Part shown: in pieces, positions 5,591-11,481 of the stretch
Layout: each line of letters opens with the position of its first letter
Position numbering within the stretch: position 1 is the stretch's first letter
NCBI RefSeq assembly: GCF_044068515.1
Contig: NZ_JBIPKI010000061.1
Coordinates: forward strand, 1-11,481
DNA: 11,481 nt
From: Desulfurivibrio sp044068515
GTDB lineage: Bacteria > Desulfobacterota > Desulfobulbia > Desulfobulbales > Desulfurivibrionaceae
Reading direction: 5' to 3'
Notes under the pieces: model-generated
Databases searched by the model: none
The model's input: only the letters and a program-made list of their open reading frames with translations
Told to the model about the DNA's origin: nothing
Translations under genes and position numbers: made by a program

Positions 5591-6415
5591 TCAAACCGCC
5601 CGGCCGGGCTGCTCCAGCAACAGGGCCAGGCGGTCGGCCAGGCGCTCGCCGGCAAAGACCAGGGTTTCAAGATCGAGAAAATCCAGCACCCGGCGGTCAA
5701 AGAGCACTTTGGCCTGGGCGCTGAAGCCTTCTTCCGGGGCCGCGGCCCAGAAGTGCAGACAAAGGGGGACCCGGGGCAGTACCGGGACGATCACGGCCAG
5801 ATCGGCGGCGCCGGTGGCCAGCTCGCGACCCCCGAGGCGCTCGCCGGCGGCCAGCACCGCCGCCGGCGGGTGAGCGGCAAACAGGGCGGCCAGGGGTTTT
5901 TCACAGTAGGTGGCCAGGGTTCGGACCTTGGAGATCGTGTTGGGCAGACTCTCCAGGCCGATCCAGTCCCGTTGGGCCGGGGCGGCCCCGCCCCGGGAAT
6001 GAACATAGTTGTAAAGCAGAATCTGATCCCGAGGATCCTCGGGCTCGACCCCGTCGATCAAAACCCCATTGCGGTCCAACCTTACCCGCTGGCCCAGGAA
6101 GCTGAAAAGCAGCGCTTCGCCGTCGTCTCCGGTCATCGCCTCGCATCCCAGGTCTGCAGCCAGGGCGGCAAAATCAAGCCCGGCGATTTTGCTCTTGAGG
6201 TACTCCACCAACTCCAGGTCCCGCCGGCGGGACAATTGCTCCAATCCAGGGCCCTCCCGCCTGGCGAGATCGGGGTCGGCGGGATCAAGAAACGGGCATT
6301 TGCCGGGATCCTCGCCCCCCTTGGTAACCGCGGCGGCAAAGGCCAGGCAGGCGGGATAACCGCACTGGCCGCAATTGCTTTGCGGAGTCTTCTTGAAGAG
6401 ATCATAAGGATTCAT
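5591..6415 (-). CDS. DUF3786 protein with N-terminal 4Fe-4S domain
   Basis: The 274-residue product begins with an iron-sulfur motif, Cys15-x2-Cys18-x4-Cys23-x16-Cys40 (NCGQCGYPAC...KCP). This is the pattern of the FeS domain (PF04060 type) found in the corrinoid/Fe-S protein of the acetyl-CoA pathway and in RnfB-like proteins. The remaining 220 or so residues fit DUF3786: an acidic middle, ILLYNYVHSRG, a DWIGLESLP segment and an Ala/Leu-rich C-terminus. The combination is typical of strict anaerobes; the function is unknown. No membrane segment or signal peptide is seen. The start is set at the ATG at 6415, just before the FeS motif, with a weak GGAAA site upstream; an ATG at 6436 would add seven residues. 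It is apparently monocistronic, with the SET gene's own promoter behind it. Confidence 0.85.
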   Translation of the reverse strand: MNPYDLFKKTPQSNCGQCGYPACLAFAAAVTKGGEDPGKCPFLDPADPDLARREGPGLEQLSRRRDLELVEYLKSKIAGLDFAALAADLGCEAMTGDDGEALLFSFLGQRVRLDRNGVLIDGVEPEDPRDQILLYNYVHSRGGAAPAQRDWIGLESLPNTISKVRTLATYCEKPLAALFAAHPPAAVLAAGERLGGRELATGAADLAVIVPVLPRVPLCLHFWAAAPEEGFSAQAKVLFDRRVLDFLDLETLVFAGERLADRLALLLEQPGRAV

Positions 6416-6436
6416 AATTTTGGTTTCCGGTTGCAT

Positions 6437-6771
6437 ACTGATGGCGGCGCCAATAACCAGGCAACCCCTGGGCCGGTTATGGCCGGACCGCAGACCACGA
6501 GGCGTGCCTTGCCCTCGTCGGCGCTTTTTTCAACGGCGTCAGGATTACAACATTAGCGCAAATTTCGGTCATTTTCGAGGCAAACCTGCCCCTGCCGGCG
6601 GATCCGGGGCAACGCCGCCGCAAGCCCCGGCATGACCAAGCCGTTGCCGCTACCTCAGCTTGAGCCCTTCTCCGGACCGCCTCCGCAAAAAAAATCTTGC
6701 CTTATCTGTAACAGTTGTTACGTTATAGGTAACGATCAATCAACAGCAACCCCTGCATAGGAGAAACCCAA
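6437..6771. other. Divergent intergenic region between DUF3786 gene and HD-MFS-ChrB operon
   Basis: These 335 nt hold no convincing gene. The stretch from 6437 to about 6540 is GC-rich and includes a 6-bp inverted repeat, ACGAGG (6498-6503) with CCTCGT (6513-6518). A T-run lies at 6525-6530, but the six-base gap between stem and T-run makes an intrinsic terminator doubtful. The stretch 6541-6580 is AT-richer and could carry the DUF3786 promoter, though no clear hexamer pair is seen. An A-run (6687-6694) precedes the palindromic element at 6708-6733 and the ribosome binding site AGGAGA at 6759-6764. Confidence 0.6.
6708..6733 (+). promoter_or_regulatory. GTAAC/GTTAC palindromic operator candidate with -10-like TATAGG
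   Basis: GTAAC (6708-6712), AGTT, GTTAC (6717-6721) form a perfect inverted repeat with a 4-nt spacer. A third half-site, GTAAC, lies at 6729-6733. A -10-like TATAGG (6724-6729) lies between the second and third half-sites. Possible -35 boxes are TTATCT (6702-6707, 16-nt spacer) or TTGCCT (6697-6702, a long 21-nt spacer). A protein bound here would overlap the polymerase site of the HD-MFS-ChrB operon. ChrB itself, which acts as a transcription regulator in some chromate operons, is a candidate ligand; this is inference. Confidence 0.45.
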
Positions 6772-7605
6772 ATGCCTCCCACCGAAAAACACTTTGTCAC
6801 CAGTCGCAACAGAGTCGGCCAGGATTACGTGGAACTGCACCGCTGGATCGACGATCCCGTCAATAAAAACGAACGCCATGACTTCACCCGGATCTGGGAG
6901 TTTGGCCCGACAATCCGGGACCGCTTCGGCGAAGAGGGGGTTAGCGAGTATATCGAGCACCTGCGCGAGGACATGGAAAACAAATTCGCCAAACTGCTCG
7001 GCGAGCCGTCAGCGGAGTTGCTGCAGGCCCTGCGCTATTTCGGCATCCGGCCCAATCGCGCTCCGGAAATCAAGGAAAGCGACCTCAATCTGCTGCGGCG
7101 GGCCGGCATGGCGGCAGCAGATATCGCTCACAGCCTGAAAGTGGCGGAAAAAGCCCTGGAGCTTGCCAAAAGGACCAAGCAGCCCCTGGACCTGGAGCTG
7201 GTGGCGCGGGGGGCCCTGTTCCACGATCTGGGCAAAGCCCGGACCCACGCCATGGAGCATGGCATGATCGGCGCCGAAATGGGCCGTGAACTGGGTCTGC
7301 CCCCGGAGATCACCGCCATCATGGAAAAGCATATCCGCGGCGGACTCAGTTCCCAAGAGGCCGCGGAACTGGGCCTGCCGATCAAGGATTACACCCTGCA
7401 CCGGCTGGAAGAGCGGATCGTCATCTACGCCGACCGGCTTACCGACATCATAACCGAGGGCCTGGTTGCCCTGGCCAGCGAGGCCGAGGCTGAACAGCGT
7501 TTTGAGGAGATTCTCCGGGACATGGTCAAATACGGCAAGAATCGGCCGACCACTGAACGATACTTTAACTATCACCGGGAAATTCAGGGGCTCATGGCGT
7601 TGTGA
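6772..7605 (+). CDS. HD-domain phosphohydrolase (TIGR00295-like) with extra N-terminal domain
   Basis: The 277-residue product has an HD metal-dependent phosphohydrolase domain at about 112-235. Ligands are visible as His120 (AHSLKVAE), His151-Asp152 (FHDLGKARTH), His187 (EKHIRGG) and Asp221 (IYADRLTD), so the site looks intact. The arrangement resembles the TIGR00295 HDIG family; the substrate is unknown, and phosphate esters or nucleotides are usual for the fold. Residues 1-75 are an additional domain (RVGQDYVELHRWID, ERHDF, DRFGEEGV) resembling the small DUF6915 family from memory. The ATG at 6772 has AGGAGA at 6759-6764. It is the first gene of a rightward operon; its TGA overlaps the MFS GTG start (GTGA). 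Being coupled to an exporter and ChrB suggests a role in the same stress response. Confidence 0.88.
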   Translation: MPPTEKHFVTSRNRVGQDYVELHRWIDDPVNKNERHDFTRIWEFGPTIRDRFGEEGVSEYIEHLREDMENKFAKLLGEPSAELLQALRYFGIRPNRAPEIKESDLNLLRRAGMAAADIAHSLKVAEKALELAKRTKQPLDLELVARGALFHDLGKARTHAMEHGMIGAEMGRELGLPPEITAIMEKHIRGGLSSQEAAELGLPIKDYTLHRLEERIVIYADRLTDIITEGLVALASEAEAEQRFEEILRDMVKYGKNRPTTERYFNYHREIQGLMAL

Positions 7606-8810
7606 TCCGGGTTTCCCCCTTCCTGCTGCTGTGCGTCACCGGGCTGCTGGCCATTTTCAGTTCCACTCTGGCCAAAAGCCCGGTCCTGCCGCTTTTTGCC
7701 GACCATCTCGGGGCGGATGCCGCCGGGATCGGTCTGCTGGCCGCCCTGGGACCGTTGACCGGCATTCTCGGCAGCATCCCCGCCGGCCTGCTGGCCGACC
7801 GCTACGGGCGACGGCGCATGCTGGTGATTGCGGCTTGGATTTTCGCCACCGCTCCATTATTATATCTCCCGGCCGACAGCCTCTTGCTCCTGGCCATCGC
7901 CCGGATTTATCATGGTCTGGCCACCGCCATCTTCATGCCGGTGGCCCTGGCCCTGGTCACTGATCTTTTCCGCCAGGGCCGGGGAGAAAAAATCGGCTGG
8001 TTCGCCACCGCCACCCTGGCCGGCCGCTTTGTCGCCCCCCTTTCCGGCGGCCTGCTGCTGGCCAACCTGGCCCTGGCGCCCACCGCCGCTTTTCAAACGG
8101 TTTACCTGGTCTGTTTCGGCGGCGGTCTGCTCAGCCTGCTGCTGGCGCTGCGGATTCCCGAGACCGGTAAAGCAGCGGCCAAACCGCCGGCCAGCAGCAA
8201 CAAGGAGATGTTTACCGCTTTCCGGCGGGTGGTGGCTACGCCGGGTATTCTGCCGGCCGCCCTGGCGGAAGCGGCGGTCCTGTTCATGTACGGAGCTTTC
8301 GAAACCTTTCTCCCCGGCCATGTGCTGGCGGCCGGCTTAAGCGCCGGCGAGGCGGGCTTCTTCATTTCCATTCAGATCATGACCCTGGCCCTGACCAAAC
8401 CCCTGATGGGGAAATTTTCCGATCGGCACGGGCGCAACGGCCAGATTTTTTGGGGTGGGCTGGGCGGCATGGCGGCCATGGCCCTGCTGGCGACCGCTTC
8501 TTCCTTCTGGAGCCTGCTTGGGGCCAGTATCGGCATCGGCCTGGCCCTGGCCATGGTTACCGCCGCCACCACCGCGCTGATCGCTGATCTCAGCAGCCCG
8601 GAAGACCGGGGGGCCGCCATGGGCTTGTTAAGTTCGATCATGGACGTCGGCCACGCCACCGGGCCGCTGGTCGCCGGTTTTATCGCCCTTTATTACGGAC
8701 TGCCGGCCGCCCTGTTGACCGCCGCCGCGATTCTCGGGGCGGCCACCCTGCTCTTTCGCCTGGCGGCGCGACCTGAACCGGCCAAGGCCGGGCAACAACC
8801 TGATCCTTGA
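7602..8810 (+). CDS. MFS-family transporter
   Basis: The 402-residue protein is strongly hydrophobic and reads as about 12 transmembrane helices in two six-helix halves, joined by a polar loop near 190-210 (ETGKAAAKPPASSNKE). MFS motif A is present after helix 2 (GLLADRYGRRR, 62-72) and again in the second half (GKFSDRHGR, 270-278). The arginine, aspartate and glycine pattern fits proton-coupled drug or metabolite exporters of the inner membrane. The substrate is not readable. Translation starts at GTG 7602, which overlaps the HD gene's TGA by 4 nt, so the two are coupled. ChrB starts 26 nt after its stop. In classical chromate operons ChrB accompanies the CHR-family carrier ChrA; here an MFS protein stands in that place, which hints at export of an oxyanion or a related toxic compound. 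Confidence 0.93.
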   Translation: MIRVSPFLLLCVTGLLAIFSSTLAKSPVLPLFADHLGADAAGIGLLAALGPLTGILGSIPAGLLADRYGRRRMLVIAAWIFATAPLLYLPADSLLLLAIARIYHGLATAIFMPVALALVTDLFRQGRGEKIGWFATATLAGRFVAPLSGGLLLANLALAPTAAFQTVYLVCFGGGLLSLLLALRIPETGKAAAKPPASSNKEMFTAFRRVVATPGILPAALAEAAVLFMYGAFETFLPGHVLAAGLSAGEAGFFISIQIMTLALTKPLMGKFSDRHGRNGQIFWGGLGGMAAMALLATASSFWSLLGASIGIGLALAMVTAATTALIADLSSPEDRGAAMGLLSSIMDVGHATGPLVAGFIALYYGLPAALLTAAAILGAATLLFRLAARPEPAKAGQQPDP

Positions 8811-8836
8811 CCTGCCAATTCAACCCGGGAGGAAAA

Positions 8837-9820
8837 ATGAACGGCTGGCTGCTTTTTTTCTATACGGTTCCCGCTCGCCCGGTGGGCAATCGCATGCGGA
8901 TCTGGCGCAAGCTTGCCCGCATCGGCGCGGTTCAAATGAAAGGCGCGGTTTATCTGCTGCCCGACCAGGAGGAACACCGGGAAAACCTGCAATGGCTGAT
9001 CAAGGAAACCAGCGCCTGCGGCGGCGAGGCGGGCTGGGCTCACACCGAAAGAATCCATCCGTTCAAGGAGGCTGAACTGCGTGAGCTGTTCAACCGCCAG
9101 CGCACGGTTGATTACGATCAACTCAAGAAAAAGCTGGCCGATCTGCAACGGCGGACCGCCGCTTACCAGAAAGGGGGCCAGCCTCCGAAGCCGGAAATTT
9201 TGCGCAAGCAGTTCCGCAAGCTCCGCGACGAGCTGCAGGCCATTGCCCGCATCGACTTTTTCGCCTCGGATACCGGACAAAAAATGGCCACCGAACTGGG
9301 CGGGCTGGAAGCGGAGATTGCCCGGTTGCTGGCCCAAAAGAAGGAACCGGAGAGCAAAGTCGGCGCCACCCTGCGGCGGGGTGATTTCCAGGGCCGGACC
9401 TGGGTGACCCGCCCCCGTCCCTTTGTCGACCGTCTCGCCTCCGCCTGGCTTATCCGCCGCTTCATCGACCCGCTGGCTTCCTTTGCCTTCAGGCCCGAGG
9501 AGGAGATCTCGGCCGCCAAGGGTGAAATGGTGAGCTATGATGTCGCCGACGGCGATTTCACCCATCAGCAGGATATCTGCACCTTCGAAACCCTGATCCG
9601 GCGCTTCGGCCTGAGCGACCCGGCCTTGCGGCCGCTGGCCGAAATCGTCCACGACCTGGACCTCAAGGACGACCGCTACGGCAATCCTGCCGCCGCCGGG
9701 GTGGAAGCGATAATTGTCGGATTCGCCAACCGCAGCCGGAGCGATCAGGAGATCCTTGCCCAAGGACTGCAGGTCTTCGACTCCCTGTACGCTTCCTTCG
9801 GCGGTCAGCAAAAAGCGTAG
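8837..9820 (+). CDS. chrB: Chromate resistance protein ChrB
   Basis: The 327-residue product has both ChrB domains. The N-terminal domain (about 1-110) has the typical start FFYTVPARPVGNRMRIWRKL followed by GAVQMKGAVYLLP, and is thought to be winged-helix-like and DNA-binding. A charged helical linker follows (about 95-180). The C-terminal domain (189-320) has WVTRPRPFVDRLASAW, the FTH element with His243, ICTFE with Cys248 and Glu251, and VHDLDLKDDRYG with His272, Asp273 and Asp275, likely metal or oxyanion ligands. In characterised operons ChrB is a chromate-responsive regulator that raises resistance. The ATG at 8837 is set by GGGAGG at 8827-8832; an in-frame start at 8807 would overlap the MFS stop without a good site. 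No chrA, chrC or chrF is visible. The gene ends the operon and converges on recD. Confidence 0.92.
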   Translation: MNGWLLFFYTVPARPVGNRMRIWRKLARIGAVQMKGAVYLLPDQEEHRENLQWLIKETSACGGEAGWAHTERIHPFKEAELRELFNRQRTVDYDQLKKKLADLQRRTAAYQKGGQPPKPEILRKQFRKLRDELQAIARIDFFASDTGQKMATELGGLEAEIARLLAQKKEPESKVGATLRRGDFQGRTWVTRPRPFVDRLASAWLIRRFIDPLASFAFRPEEEISAAKGEMVSYDVADGDFTHQQDICTFETLIRRFGLSDPALRPLAEIVHDLDLKDDRYGNPAAAGVEAIIVGFANRSRSDQEILAQGLQVFDSLYASFGGQQKA

Positions 9821-9917
9821 ATCCAAACTTGCTGATTTTTGCCGATAGAGCCCGCCCGGCTTTTGGCGACAGCCCCTCCCAGGATCCTATCAGCAGCCTC
9901 GGCCAACGCCGGCGCAA

Positions 9918-11481
9918 TTAAACCTCCTCCGCCCCGGACCCGCCCGGTCCGGCCAGGGCGGCGGCCAGGCCCGAAGTTCTGGTTACCCGGCGGGCCAGGG
10001 CCCGGGCGATGGCGGCTTCCGGGCCGAAGAGGTGGACTTGGCTGCGGGCCCGGGAAACCGCGGTGTAGAGCAGTTCCCGGCTCAGCAGGGGGGAATCTTC
10101 CCGGGGCAGAATCACCGCCACCCGCTCGAATTCCGAACCCTGGCTCTTGTGAATGGTCATGGCAAAGGCCGTTTCATGGCGGGGCAGGCGACCAGGCGGC
10201 AGGCGGCGCAGGCCGCCGCCGGCGGCGGGGAAAAAGGCCAGCAACTCGCCTGCGGCCTCAGGATCGTCCCAGATTATCCCCAGATCGCCGTTGAAAAGCC
10301 GAGCTTCGTAGCTGTTGGCGACCACCAGGATCGGCCGGCCCCGGTACCACTCATCATCGCCGGCCGTCAAGCCCGGTGGTTCCAGCAGGCCGGCGCCGGT
10401 CAGCAGCTCGCGGCAGAAGCGGTTGAGGCCCTCAACCCCCGCCGGACCCCGGCGATGGGCGCAGAGCAGGCGAAAATCATTGAGCCGGGCCAGGGCTTCC
10501 GCCGGCGAAGCGGCGGTCAGGCAGGGGCGAAAGCCCTGCAAAACCAGGGCCTGGAAATCGGCCTGGGTTTCCGGGTCGGCGGCGGCGTTCAGGGTTACTT
10601 CACTCCCCTCCTCCGGCCGGGAGACCGGCACCGCCAGGACCGCCGCCGGATCGCCGGCCTTGATCCCCTGGACCAAAGCGCCGATGCCCCGGCCGGGATC
10701 AAAGCGAAAGCCCCGCCTGAGGTTGATGAGGCAGGGTCCCAACCGGGCCGCGGCCCGGAAGATATCCCCAAGGATGGAACCCGCCTCCACCGAGGCCAGC
10801 TGGTCCTTGTCGCCCAGCAGCACCAGCCGGGCCGTGGGCGGAACCGCGGCCAGAAGCTTGCTCATCAGGGCCATGTCCACCATCGAGGCCTCGTCCACCA
10901 CCACCAGGTCGGCGGCCAGAGGCTGTTCCCGGCCATGGCGAAAAGTGGTCGGAGTGTCGGCCTGATAACCCAGGGCCCGGTGGATAGTCATGGCCGCCAG
11001 GCCCTCCTCCTGCTGCTCCCGCAGGGTCTCCCCGAGGCGGGCCGCCGCTTTGCCGGTGGGAGCCAGCAGCAGAATGCGGGGCTTTGCCCCGTCTGGCTCC
11101 CGCAGCAGCTTGAGAATGAAATAGATAATGGTGGTTTTGCCGGTGCCCGGGCCGCCGGAAATCACGGTGAGATGATGCTTGAGGGCCCCCAGCACGGCGG
11201 CCCGCTGATCCCCATCCAGTTCGAGGCCGGCGGCCGCGGCCAGGTCCGTCAGCCGTTTTTCGGCCCGGGGCAAATCCGGCTCCGGCTCCATCGGCACCGC
11301 CCGCTGGAGAATGGCCGCGGCCAATTCCTCTTCATACTGCCAGTAACGCCACAAATAGAGGCGGTTGCGGGCCAGCACCATGGGAGCGGGCTGAGAGTCC
11401 GGGGCAACGCCGGGAGTCGCGACCAGGGGCGAACGCCGCAACTCGGCCTGCAGCTCCTCTGTTTTGGGGGGCGGTGGGGCT
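9918..11481 (-). CDS. recD: RecBCD subunit RecD (exonuclease V alpha chain), 5' end beyond the window
   Basis: RecD is the 5'-3' helicase motor of RecBCD, which processes double-strand breaks and foreign DNA. The frame stays open to the right edge, giving about 520 codons; compared with E. coli RecD (608 residues), roughly the first 90 are missing. No start is therefore assigned, and a TTG at 11441 is not the start. The visible part begins in the N-terminal domain (RLYLWRYWQYEEEL), then shows Walker A SGGPGTGKTT (about 11130-11159), APTGKAAARL, the DEAS Walker B motif (VVVDEASMVD), GDKDQLASVEAG, the arginine-bearing LRRGFRF, AMTIHKSQGSEF and LLYTAVSRAR. No interruption is seen. The gene converges on chrB with a 97-nt gap that has no clear terminator. 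recB or recC may lie upstream, off the window. Confidence 0.95.
   Translation of the reverse strand, partial: APPPPKTEELQAELRRSPLVATPGVAPDSQPAPMVLARNRLYLWRYWQYEEELAAAILQRAVPMEPEPDLPRAEKRLTDLAAAAGLELDGDQRAAVLGALKHHLTVISGGPGTGKTTIIYFILKLLREPDGAKPRILLLAPTGKAAARLGETLREQQEEGLAAMTIHRALGYQADTPTTFRHGREQPLAADLVVVDEASMVDMALMSKLLAAVPPTARLVLLGDKDQLASVEAGSILGDIFRAAARLGPCLINLRRGFRFDPGRGIGALVQGIKAGDPAAVLAVPVSRPEEGSEVTLNAAADPETQADFQALVLQGFRPCLTAASPAEALARLNDFRLLCAHRRGPAGVEGLNRFCRELLTGAGLLEPPGLTAGDDEWYRGRPILVVANSYEARLFNGDLGIIWDDPEAAGELLAFFPAAGGGLRRLPPGRLPRHETAFAMTIHKSQGSEFERVAVILPREDSPLLSRELLYTAVSRARSQVHLFGPEAAIARALARRVTRTSGLAAALAGPGGSGAEEV

Noticed and set aside
6498..6530. Inverted repeat ACGAGG/CCTCGT followed by a T-run as an intrinsic terminator
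   Set aside because: The stem is only 6 bp, six bases separate it from the T-run, and no plus-strand gene ends upstream that would need it.
8693..9826. A 377-codon minus-strand open frame opposite chrB and the MFS 3' end
   Set aside because: It spans two real plus-strand genes in antisense and shows no family signature.
9821..9917. Bidirectional terminator between chrB and recD
   Set aside because: Only 4-bp stems without an adjacent T-run were found, so no terminator can be supported.

Overview
The window is GC-rich and densely packed with genes. It reads as a chromosomal segment from an anaerobic bacterium, most likely a Desulfobacterota (Desulfobulbales-like) sulfur or sulfate metaboliser. 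That placement is an inference from gene content: a DUF3786 iron-sulfur protein, a C_GCAxxG_C_C redox-type protein, panC-panD beside a possible futalosine hydrolase, and RecD. No rRNA, tRNA, CRISPR array, insertion sequence or phage gene was seen. The antisense open frames are what high GC content produces.

Left part (1-2133, minus strand): one probable operon reads leftwards. It holds a membrane-anchored TPR/YfgM-like protein, panC, panD and the first 33 codons of a nucleosidase-like protein. The last overlaps panD by ATGA and runs off the window. PanC and PanD supply beta-alanine and pantothenate for coenzyme A. A perfect 7-bp hairpin lies between the TPR gene and panC.

Middle part: xseA (exonuclease VII large subunit) runs divergently from the TPR gene and ends in a 20-nt tail-to-tail overlap with a leftward cluster (3570-5336). 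That cluster encodes a SET-domain lysine methyltransferase, a GNAT acetyltransferase whose start overlaps the SET gene, and a C_GCAxxG_C_C protein. It is preceded by the best promoter in the window (TTGACA, 17 nt, TATAAG). The leader between promoter and SET gene is about 190 nt long and can fold into nested perfect stems, so it may be a cis-regulatory RNA. Upstream, also on the minus strand, lies a DUF3786 protein with an N-terminal 4Fe-4S motif.

Right part (6772-9820, plus strand): a tight three-gene operon encodes an HD-domain phosphohydrolase with an extra N-terminal domain, an MFS exporter (GTGA overlap) and ChrB. A ChrB protein paired with an MFS carrier, with no ChrA (CHR) transporter in view, suggests a non-standard oxyanion or chromate response module. 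A GTAAC-AGTT-GTTAC palindrome lies in its promoter region. The window closes with recD (minus strand), whose N-terminal coding part lies beyond the right edge.

The points most worth a second look are the structured leader with the SET-GNAT pair, and the HD-MFS-ChrB operon with its palindrome.
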